A stretch of DNA of 64,000 nucleotides from positions 186,001-250,000 of the forward strand of contig NZ_JBMSDT010000010.1 of assembly GCF_049445795.1 (NCBI RefSeq). Reading direction: 5' to 3'. A program made the position numbers and the translations under genes. The stretch's first letter is position 1. Every line of letters begins with the position of its first letter. Shown piece by piece: positions 25,376 through 32,324 of the stretch. The notes under the pieces were generated by a model that was not told the DNA's origin, searched no databases, and saw nothing but the letters and a program-made list of their open reading frames with translations. The DNA comes from Larkinella sp049445795 (GTDB lineage: Bacteria > Bacteroidota > Bacteroidia > Cytophagales > Spirosomataceae).

Positions 25376-25786
25376 ATGAATGTAAATGACAAAATTAAAC
25401 AGGTGTTGAAAGACCGGAATATGACACCGTCTTACTTTGCAGACGAAATTGGCGTTCAGCGTTCAAGCATCTCTCATATCTTGTCGGGTCGAAATCGCCC
25501 TAGCTTTGATATCATTCAAAAAATTATCCGAAGATTTCCTGAGCTAGGCTATGATTGGATACTGGAAGACGAACCGGGCACTTTTACAAATGTAAATTCT
25601 CAGCCAACTGAGTCTGCCCGGACAATGCCTAGAAAACTCATTGCACAACCAGAAATCACGGATGAAAAACCGGTCTACCATGCCCCTCCACAGACGTCTG
25701 TAGCGAAAAATAAAGAAGAAAAAATCATAGAGCGAATTCTCGTCTTCTATACGGATGGCACATTTCGCGAGTACTCTCCCTTGTAA
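25376..25786 (+). CDS. XRE-family helix-turn-helix regulator
   Basis: A 136-residue cytoplasmic DNA-binding protein. Residues 1-62 form an XRE/HTH_3 domain: MNVNDKIKQVLKDRNMTPSY, then FADEIGVQRSSISHILSGRN as the helix-turn-helix, then PSFDIIQKIIRRFPELGYDW. The remaining 70 residues are polar and probably disordered, ending in a short strand-like tail (ILVFYTDGTFREYSP). This layout recurs in Bacteroidota single-domain regulators with unknown targets. The start at 25376 is set by the exact promoter just upstream. No cognate toxin or phage gene is adjacent. The leader promoter could be self-regulated, but no operator can be assigned. Confidence 0.88.
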   Translation: MNVNDKIKQVLKDRNMTPSYFADEIGVQRSSISHILSGRNRPSFDIIQKIIRRFPELGYDWILEDEPGTFTNVNSQPTESARTMPRKLIAQPEITDEKPVYHAPPQTSVAKNKEEKIIERILVFYTDGTFREYSPL

Positions 25787-25941
25787 GGTTTGCATTCTGT
25801 AGGACCGACATAGTTTCAGGAGGCTACCGGATCTGTCGGCGGTTTATCGTGAACAGGCCGAAACATTGTAGTGCTCTGGACGCATTCAGCACATCGCCAT
25901 TCGGGCCAGAGCTTTGCTATGAGCAGCTTGTTAAGCCGTTA

Positions 25942-25971
25942 TTGCATATTCCTCGACATTACTTACCTTTG
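25942..25971 (+). promoter_or_regulatory. promoter of the cobalamin uptake unit
   Basis: TTG at 25942-25944, 19 bases, then TACCTTTG at 25964-25971. The spacing and both elements fit the Bacteroidota consensus, and transcription would begin at about 25978, right at the riboswitch 5' side. Confidence 0.8.
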
Positions 25972-25975
25972 CCGC

Positions 25976-26151
25976 ATGAGGTGCCGCCTGACTTCAGGTC
26001 AGCGATGGCTTAATAGGGAAGCCGGTGCAAAACCGGCGCTGTCCCCGCAACTGTAAACCTGTACAAACCGATTTCCTCTTCATGCCACTGTCTGGTCTCG
26101 ATCGGATGGGAAGGCCGAAATCGGTGGGTAAAGCCAGGAGACCTGCCTCAT
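25976..26151 (+). promoter_or_regulatory. cobalamin (AdoCbl) riboswitch
   Basis: The segment has the conserved core of cobalamin riboswitches. These are GGGAAGCCGGTGCAAAACCG near 26018, GCTGTCCCCGCAACTGTAA near 26038, a GATGGGAAGGCC segment near 26104, and the B12 box AAGCCAGGAGACCTGCC at 26131-26147. ATGAGG (25976-25981) pairs with CCTCAT (26146-26151) as the closing P1 stem. It lies just downstream of an exact promoter and 98 bases before a BtuB-type receptor gene. Cobalamin binding should lower expression of the downstream uptake genes; the expression platform between 26152 and 26248 is not obvious. Confidence 0.96.
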
Positions 26152-26248
26152 ATCGCTTTTTCGACCTTATTTCTTTCGGGTGTAAAGGGAATCAGGCCTG
26201 TCAGGACGGTATTGACCGGCCACTTTTGCTTTAGTTAACAGAAACAGT

Positions 26249-28168
26249 ATGCGGTATAGAGACGGGATTTTCCTGTCCATGCTGTTGGGTTCGTTCGGTC
26301 TCGCCAACGGACAGACCAGCGGTATTGACCAAACGTTACCGTCCGTAACAGTTCGGGGTTCTACACCTGAGCGGTTCTCGGCCGGGCAAAAAACGCAGCG
26401 CATCGATTCCCTGACGCTGGAACAATTCCGGTTTCAAACACTGACGGACGTGCTGACGTACACCACTCCGGTTGCGTTTAAGGTATACGGTCCTGGTCAG
26501 TTGGCAACGGCTTCATTCCGGGGTACCTCGGCGAATCACACGGCCGTGCTCTGGAATGGTATCAACATTAATCAACCGACACTTGGCCAGACGGATTTCT
26601 CGACACTGCCCATCGCGGGTTTCGAGCAGCTTTCGGTTCAGTATGGTTCATCAGCCAGTTGCATCGGGTCGGATGCCGTGGGTGGCAGCATTCTACTTCA
26701 GGCAAATCCGAAATGGCAACAACCCGGTTTTTCCGTCTCGGTCGGGCAACAACTTGGCAGTTTCCGGAATTCGGGCACACAGGCCGGGGTGCGGTTTGTT
26801 AGCCCGACCAACAAGAGTTGGCAAATCGCGGGTAAAACCTTTTTATACAGAAACCGGCTTCCCAATAACTTCCCATACCGGGAACGCGGTAACTATTTTG
26901 TCGAACAGTCGACCACCCGCCAAGAAGGGTTCATCCAGGATTTGTATTTCCGGAACCAGCGGAACCAGCAACTCTCGGTCAATACCTGGCTGACGGACAA
27001 CGATCTGATCGTTTCGCCTTTTGATACGACTGTGCGGGAGCGGACCCGGATGCAATCGTACCGGTTTTTGGCTACATACGAAACGCCAAAATGGACGGCC
27101 CGGCTGGGACTGATTCGTGACGTGATCGATTACGCCAAGGGAAATTTTAAAACGCCCAGTCATTCTGAAACCGATCGACTGGTCAGTCGAATCGAGCGGG
27201 AATTTACGAAGACATACCGATTGGGAAAGGCATCACTACGGGTAGGGGGTGAGTGGTCGCACTACTGGACGCGGGTCGATGGCTACGGCGGAACAACCAT
27301 TCAGGAAGATCGGGCGGATTTCTTTGCTTTGTTCCGGTATCAGATGAGCCGGTTAAGTCTTTCCGCGAATCTGCGACAAGCTTTTGTTACCCGGTTTGAT
27401 CCGCCCATAACACCTTCGCTGGGTGCGGAGTATATTTTCGTTCAGCGCGGAAAAAATACCCTTACGGCAAAAGCATCCGCCGGGCGGAGCTATCGCGTGC
27501 CAACATTGAATGAACGGTACTGGAAAGAACTCGGTAATCCAAACCTGAAGCCCGAAAACGGTTTTAACCTCGAAACCGGTTTACTGACCAAGTGGTCCCC
27601 GAATGAACGGTGGCAGGTTTCATCGGAAGCCACGGTTTTTCGAAACCGCATCGACGACTGGTCGTACTGGAATCCGGACTACGGCTACCGGGTCGAGAAT
27701 CTGCAACTGGTCGTATCGAGGGGTTTGGAGTGGACTGTAACCCTCAATTATTCAACGCCCACCTGGCAATCAGGTCTGACGCTCGGCTACGCGCTGACCC
27801 GTTCCAGCCAGGAGCGTGTGTACAACGTATACGCCCAGGACATTGTTGGCAAACAACTCGTGTTCGTTCCCAAACACAGTGGACGACTCACCGCCTTTGT
27901 TGCCCGACGAAATACCCGCCTGACCGTGCAGACTCAGGCCAACTCCCGGCAATACACCACCTTCGATAACATTCAGTTCCTGCGCGGTTTCGTGCTGACC
28001 AACATAATGCTCGAAACCACCGCCAAATTCGGTCCGGTACAAACCCGCATTCAGGGACAAATCAACAACGTCTTCGATACCGTTTACCTCAATGTCAAGC
28101 GCAACGCCATGCCGGGGCGCTCATATTCCGTCCAAGTAGTTTGCAATCTAACTAGTAATAAAATCTGA
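26249..28168 (+). CDS. btuB: TonB-dependent cobalamin receptor (BtuB-like)
   Basis: A 639-residue outer-membrane TonB-dependent receptor. After a signal peptide (to about residue 22), a TonB-box-like segment reads TLPSVTVRG. The plug domain follows (about 40-155) with FRGTSANHTAVLWNGININ and GSSASCIGSDAVGGSILL. The remainder is a 22-strand-type barrel. It should import cobalamin across the outer membrane using TonB energy. The B12 assignment rests on the riboswitch directly upstream and the BtuG-like lipoprotein downstream. The ATG at 28168 of the next gene overlaps the stop (TGATG), so translation is coupled. Confidence 0.9.
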   Translation: MRYRDGIFLSMLLGSFGLANGQTSGIDQTLPSVTVRGSTPERFSAGQKTQRIDSLTLEQFRFQTLTDVLTYTTPVAFKVYGPGQLATASFRGTSANHTAVLWNGININQPTLGQTDFSTLPIAGFEQLSVQYGSSASCIGSDAVGGSILLQANPKWQQPGFSVSVGQQLGSFRNSGTQAGVRFVSPTNKSWQIAGKTFLYRNRLPNNFPYRERGNYFVEQSTTRQEGFIQDLYFRNQRNQQLSVNTWLTDNDLIVSPFDTTVRERTRMQSYRFLATYETPKWTARLGLIRDVIDYAKGNFKTPSHSETDRLVSRIEREFTKTYRLGKASLRVGGEWSHYWTRVDGYGGTTIQEDRADFFALFRYQMSRLSLSANLRQAFVTRFDPPITPSLGAEYIFVQRGKNTLTAKASAGRSYRVPTLNERYWKELGNPNLKPENGFNLETGLLTKWSPNERWQVSSEATVFRNRIDDWSYWNPDYGYRVENLQLVVSRGLEWTVTLNYSTPTWQSGLTLGYALTRSSQERVYNVYAQDIVGKQLVFVPKHSGRLTAFVARRNTRLTVQTQANSRQYTTFDNIQFLRGFVLTNIMLETTAKFGPVQTRIQGQINNVFDTVYLNVKRNAMPGRSYSVQVVCNLTSNKI

Positions 28169-29283
28169 TGAAAAAAATGAATACTGCCTCAGCAGTCCGC
28201 CTAAAGCTGGCTCTTTCGCTGCTTGTCGCCTTGAACTGGTCCTGCAAGAATGACAACGACGACCCGGCCGCTGTGCCCTACGGCTCCGGCGTGGTAGTGA
28301 TCAATTCCGGTAACTTCCTGCAAAACAACGGCTCGTTGTCGTTTCTTAACCGCTCTTCCAAAACGGCCAGTTATGACATTTTTTCCCTCGTCAACCAACG
28401 AACGCTTACTGGCGGGGTGCAGGGCTACGCAGAAGTCGACGGGAAAGGTCTCATCCTGGTGGACAACAGCACAGCCGCTCAGGATAAACTGGAAATTATC
28501 GATGCGAATACATTTAAATCGCTGGCAACGCTAAAAACGCCGGAAATTGAAAATCCCCGGTATGCCGTCAAAGTCGGAACCAACAAAGCGTATGTAAGTT
28601 GCTGGGATGTTTCGGGCGATTTTGCTAACGGCACCTTTTACAAAGATCCGGGCTACGTTGCCGTTGTTGATTTGAGCACGAATACGGTTACGAAAAAGAT
28701 CAACGTACCGAAAGGTCCGGAAGCGATGGTCGTTGTCGGCAATGAGGTTTTCCTGGGTTCAGTCGGGGAGGTAAAAAATCTGACCGTAATCGATATCAAT
28801 ACCGATGCCGTGAAAGCGCCAGTTGAAATTGGTACCAATCCAAGTCCAGTCGGCGTCGATGCCAATAACAAGCTCTGGATAAGTTCAGGCAATGAAATTG
28901 TCCGGGTCAATCCCCAGACAAAGGCTGTCGAAAACCGCCTAAAAGTCGGCACGAGCACCACCAAATCGCCGGGCACGTTCCGAATGAGCCCCGACAAACA
29001 GACGATTTATTTCGTGTATTCGTTTTACGATCCGGCCGATAACTTCAAACAGAAAGGAGAGACGTACCGCTTTTCAGTAAACGATACGACCATTCCGGCC
29101 ACGACACCGTTTATCAACCGCCTGTTTTCCGGCTTAGACATTGATCCCACTAGTGGAACGATCTACGCCGGTTTCACGCCATCGTACGGTCAGGCAGGCT
29201 ATGTGTACCGATTCCAACCCAACGGCACCCTGATCGATTCAGTCCGGGCAGAAATCGCACCAACCGGTTTTTACTTTAAATGA
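28168..29283 (+). CDS. btuG: surface lipoprotein with beta-propeller (BtuG-like)
   Basis: A 371-residue predicted lipoprotein. The signal peptide ends in LNWSC near residue 25, followed by an Asp/Asn-rich stretch (KNDNDDPAA) of the kind that exports lipoproteins to the surface in Bacteroidota. The rest shows repeated blades, e.g. YAEVDGKGLILVDNS, YAVKVGTNKAYVSCWD, GYVAVVDLSTNTVTKKINV and EIVRVNPQTKAVENRLKVG, a YncE/DUF5074-like propeller. In Bacteroides, BtuG is a high-affinity cobalamin-binding surface lipoprotein that sits on BtuB. Position, overlap with btuB and the riboswitch support the same role; the symbol is by analogy. Confidence 0.85.
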   Translation: MKKMNTASAVRLKLALSLLVALNWSCKNDNDDPAAVPYGSGVVVINSGNFLQNNGSLSFLNRSSKTASYDIFSLVNQRTLTGGVQGYAEVDGKGLILVDNSTAAQDKLEIIDANTFKSLATLKTPEIENPRYAVKVGTNKAYVSCWDVSGDFANGTFYKDPGYVAVVDLSTNTVTKKINVPKGPEAMVVVGNEVFLGSVGEVKNLTVIDINTDAVKAPVEIGTNPSPVGVDANNKLWISSGNEIVRVNPQTKAVENRLKVGTSTTKSPGTFRMSPDKQTIYFVYSFYDPADNFKQKGETYRFSVNDTTIPATTPFINRLFSGLDIDPTSGTIYAGFTPSYGQAGYVYRFQPNGTLIDSVRAEIAPTGFYFK

Positions 29284-29290
29284 GAAACTT

Positions 29291-29374
29291 GATACTGGAT
29301 GGGATGCTGGCTGTTCTGGATACTTGAAAAAGGTAGATGAAATCCAGAACAGCCAGTATCTAGCATCCAGTATC
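29291..29374. repeat. inverted repeat with GTATCCA-type heptamers
   Basis: GATACTGGAT at 29291-29300 and GCTGGCTGTTCTGGAT up to 29321 are matched in inverse order by 29342-29374, with a small insertion in the right arm. Units such as GTATCTA, GCATCCA and GTATCCA in the right arm show a period of seven. It starts 7 bases after the btuG-like stop codon. Confidence 0.75.
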
Positions 29375-29407
29375 CAAAACATCTAGCATCCAGCTCATCC
29401 AGTTTGT

Positions 29408-30112
29408 ATGAACAAAGCCATTATCAGTTGGAGCGGGGGCAAAGATTCAGCCCTCGCTTTATTTTTGGGGCGTCAGTTTGACGACATTGAGATTGTTGGT
29501 CTGCTCACAACCGATAACACGGAATTCAATCGGGTGAGTATGCACGGCGTCCGGACCGAACTCATCGAAGCTCAGGCGATCTCGATTGGATTACCGCTGT
29601 ATGTCATCAACTTACCGGGTGAAGTTTCTATGGAAGTTTACACCAACATCCTAAAACACCAACTGGCGGAGTTGAAGGCTCAGGGAATTTCACACGTCAT
29701 TTACGGTGACATTTTTCTGGAAGATTTACGGCAATACCGCGAACAACTGCTGAACGAACTTGGCTTGATTGGCGTGTTTCCGTTATGGCAGCAGGATACG
29801 GTTTCATTGATCAGGTTATTTTCGCAAACCGGCTTCAAAGCCGTCCTGGTTTGCCTGAATGCCAATCATTTGCCGGAAAGTTGGGCTGGTCGGGAGCTGA
29901 ATGAAACGCTACTGGATGAGCTACCGCCGAACGTCGATCCGTGTGGGGAAAATGGCGAGTATCATTCGTTTGTTTACGACGGTCCAGTTTTTCAAAAACC
30001 GGTTTTGTTTCAGAAAGGCGAGGTTGCCTGGCGGTCGTATTCGCAAGCCGGGAACTGGGATACGGCGTTTATATTTCAGGATCTAACTCTGATAACCTCT
30101 GATGTTCTCTGA
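29408..30112 (+). CDS. COG2102-type ATP pyrophosphatase (diphthine-ammonia ligase-like)
   Basis: A 234-residue PP-loop (adenine nucleotide alpha-hydrolase) enzyme. The N-terminal signature AIISWSGGKDSALALFLG binds ATP. The family motifs VSMHGVRTELIEAQA, HVIYGDIFLEDLRQYRE and the C-terminal DPCGENGEYHSFVYDGPVF are all present. Relatives include eukaryotic Dph6, which amidates diphthine, but bacteria lack diphthamide, so the bacterial substrate is unknown. It follows the riboswitch-controlled cobalamin genes in the same direction, separated only by an inverted repeat, so a role linked to cobalamin or its use is plausible (inference). The stop codon lies in the left arm of another inverted repeat. 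Confidence 0.85.
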   Translation: MNKAIISWSGGKDSALALFLGRQFDDIEIVGLLTTDNTEFNRVSMHGVRTELIEAQAISIGLPLYVINLPGEVSMEVYTNILKHQLAELKAQGISHVIYGDIFLEDLRQYREQLLNELGLIGVFPLWQQDTVSLIRLFSQTGFKAVLVCLNANHLPESWAGRELNETLLDELPPNVDPCGENGEYHSFVYDGPVFQKPVLFQKGEVAWRSYSQAGNWDTAFIFQDLTLITSDVL

Positions 30113-30174
30113 TCAACTCTGTGTAATAACACCTGTTGGATCACAGGGTTAATCAGAGAACATCAAAGGTTATC
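30091..30174. repeat. 33-bp inverted repeat with 10-base periodicity
   Basis: The arms 30091-30123 and 30142-30174 pair with only three mismatches over 33 bases. Each arm is built from decamers sharing CTCTGAT (CTCTGATAAC, CTCTGATGTT, CTCTGATCAA). The left arm contains the stop codon of the pyrophosphatase gene. The same sequence family recurs at 41116-41204. Confidence 0.85.
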
Positions 30175-30337
30175 AGGGAAATTGTTCCACGTGAATCCAT
30201 AAACCGTTCATCTACACTACTTTATACAAAGATCTACCAATCAGCGTTTTACAATCCAGAATCCAGCCTAACTTTAGCTCAAAATAATTGTTGCATAATT
30301 TATATTATGTTAACTAAAATTCCCCATAATTTAATTA

Positions 30338-30733
30338 TCACCCCCGCATCAAACGTCCGGTAAGGTAACCCATACTCAAACCGACGAACGCACCCACACT
30401 ACCCCACACAATATCCATTATTTTAAAATACCGATGCGGCAGCAGCAATTGCCCCAACTCAGCAATGACTGCAATAAAAGTCAGTCCCAGAAAAGCCAGT
30501 ATCCACCGGGTGACTGCGGGAGTTGTGTTTTGGGAAAACCGGACTCCGATCATGGTTCCTAAAAACAAAAACGGAATCGCAGTTCGTAAATCGCCATTGG
30601 TTTGCCTATCGCTCCAGCGCGCCAACCAATCAGGAATAAACCATACTCGCTCCATCGACGGAGACGGTATCCAACTTAAGTAGAACACTAGCGCTATGCC
30701 CAATGCCATTAAAAAATAGATGATCCGCATCAC
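30338..30733 (-). CDS. VanZ-like membrane protein
   Basis: A 131-residue membrane protein with three to four hydrophobic segments: one in IIYFLMALGIALVFYLSWIP, one in TAIPFLFLGTMIGV, one in WILAFLGLTFIAVIAELGQL, and IVWGSVGAFVGLSMGYL. The pattern ELGQL followed by a short loop and a Gly-rich last helix is typical of the VanZ-like family, named after a teicoplanin-resistance accessory gene but widespread with no known general function. Two ATG codons in tandem (MMRIIYF) could start it. It lies downstream of the TPR gene on the same strand but behind that gene's terminator, so it is probably separately expressed. The 225 bases between it and the pyrophosphatase gene hold only the 30091-30174 repeat. 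Confidence 0.75.
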   Translation of the reverse strand: MMRIIYFLMALGIALVFYLSWIPSPSMERVWFIPDWLARWSDRQTNGDLRTAIPFLFLGTMIGVRFSQNTTPAVTRWILAFLGLTFIAVIAELGQLLLPHRYFKIMDIVWGSVGAFVGLSMGYLTGRLMRG

Positions 30734-30764
30734 AGTCGTTATCCTGGCGATTCAAAATACTGGC

Positions 30765-30801
30765 AAAAAAACAGGACACCCTTTGCTGAGTGCCCTGTTT
30801 A
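30765..30801 (-). terminator. terminator of the TPR gene (minus strand)
   Basis: On the minus strand AACAGGGCAC pairs with GTGTCCTGTT (one G-U pair) around a 10-base loop, followed by a run of seven T (30765-30801 on plus coordinates). Confidence 0.75.
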
Positions 30802-30817
30802 TCAGAACTGGTTTTCG

Positions 30818-32251
30818 TTACTTGCTTTCGACACAGGCAACTTTCTTTTCTTCAAACTGTTTCAGGACATTTTCCAGGTTCGTCAGGTTATCGTTCAGAT
30901 CCTGTTCGTTGTCCTTGATCGTTTTTGCCTTTTTGAAATACGGCAGCGCTTGTTTGAATTTACCGCATGCCAGGCCTTCAACTTCTTTACCGCGGGTCTG
31001 GTAATCTTTCATATCCATCGACTCGACCACTCTCCGCACCTGAATGGCCTCGTTGAAGTACGAAGCACCCAGGTTGAAGTTGGCATCATAATGGTTCGGA
31101 TCGACCTGCAACACTTTGCCGTAATACTCCCGGGCAACGGCGCGATCGCTGTCGATTTGTTTCTTCAGATCGGCAATTTTCTGCTCAGAACCGCTGTTGG
31201 CCTGACCGGCCTGTGCCTGTACCTCTTTCTCCAGGTTGGCAACCTTACCCTGTGCTTCTGTGATCATCTGCTTCACGCGGGTAATCTGGTTTTTCACGTC
31301 TACATTTTTGGGTTCGCGTTTCTGGCGGGCCGTCAACCGGGCCAGCTCTGCCTGCGACTCCTTCAGGACGGTTTTTTCTTCTTCCAATTGCTTGGCCGCG
31401 TTCGGACCTTTTTTCGCGCTACTTTCCAGCTTGTTCAGTTCATCCGATCCTTTAATGACACGGTTGTCATAAATGGAGGCAACCGTTAACAGGTTCTGAA
31501 CGTTATTGGGCTCTTTGGCGATCAGCTCTTTCAAACCAGCCACCGCTTCGTCTTCTTTACCCGTCGACACGAGGATGCTTACTTTCTGCGTACTCAGGTC
31601 TTTGCTGTTCGGCAGGCTGGCAACTCCTTTGTCAATCGTGGCCAGGGCTTTTTCAATTTCCTTATCCTGGTAGTATAGACTTACCAACGTCGTATACACC
31701 GACACATCTTTCCCGCCATTGGCAATGTACCGCTCGAAATTAGCCTTGGCAGCGTCTTTATTCTCGGCGTTCTGCGAGAAAATACCAGCATACAAAGCGG
31801 CCGTAGTATCTTTCGGATTGATCTCGCCCGCCCGGGTCATCAGCGCCGAAGCGTCTTTGAAATTCTTAGCCTGGTATTTGTAAATACCCGAGTTCATAAA
31901 AGCCTGGAACAACGCCTGCCCTTTCAGGGCTTCTTCGGCTTCTTTGGCCATTTTGCCCGGACCACCGGTTTTTTTATCCTTGTCTAACTCAATGACTTTC
32001 TTGTACGCTTCGTAAGCAACATTAGCAGCATTGGAGTCAAGTTTGATGGCCTGCGTGGCAATAGACTCGTAGGTTTTAGCGCGGTCCATCCAGGTTTTCG
32101 GCTTGACAGAGGCTTTCTCATCCGTGATGGCCTTGTCGCTTTTTTCTTTCTCAGCCTGGAAAGTTTTCTCCGTCAGAGCATCCAGGCCTTGCTGGGCGTA
32201 CGCTCCTACTGATAAAAATCCCGCCAGTAGAAAGAACGAGAGTCGTTTCAT
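30818..32251 (-). CDS. exported TPR and coiled-coil protein
   Basis: A 477-residue exported protein. The start is ATG 32249-32251, which opens a proper signal peptide (MKRLSFFLLAGFLSVGAYAQ); the longer upstream frame begins with an implausible basic stretch. TPR units lie in residues about 60-260 (ALYAGIFSQNAENKDAAKANF, cited in part, then VSLYYQDKEIEKALATID). A long charged coiled coil follows (about 290-395), with ESQAELARLTARQKREP and NLEKEVQAQAG, then more TPR-like helices and a Lys-rich tail. It is probably a periplasmic scaffold. It is 73 bases downstream of gyrA on the same strand and has its own terminator. Confidence 0.82.
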   Translation of the reverse strand: MKRLSFFLLAGFLSVGAYAQQGLDALTEKTFQAEKEKSDKAITDEKASVKPKTWMDRAKTYESIATQAIKLDSNAANVAYEAYKKVIELDKDKKTGGPGKMAKEAEEALKGQALFQAFMNSGIYKYQAKNFKDASALMTRAGEINPKDTTAALYAGIFSQNAENKDAAKANFERYIANGGKDVSVYTTLVSLYYQDKEIEKALATIDKGVASLPNSKDLSTQKVSILVSTGKEDEAVAGLKELIAKEPNNVQNLLTVASIYDNRVIKGSDELNKLESSAKKGPNAAKQLEEEKTVLKESQAELARLTARQKREPKNVDVKNQITRVKQMITEAQGKVANLEKEVQAQAGQANSGSEQKIADLKKQIDSDRAVAREYYGKVLQVDPNHYDANFNLGASYFNEAIQVRRVVESMDMKDYQTRGKEVEGLACGKFKQALPYFKKAKTIKDNEQDLNDNLTNLENVLKQFEEKKVACVESK

Positions 32252-32324
32252 ATTACTAGAATTTGGGGTTGAACGTTGGTTTCTCACTTTAATGCTGGAA
32301 AGTACCGAATAATTTATGGGAATA

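Noticed and set aside
30136..30363. 75-codon plus-strand reading frame after the pyrophosphatase gene
   Set aside because: It starts inside an inverted repeat, has no recognisable composition or motif, and overlaps the end of the VanZ-like gene on the other strand.
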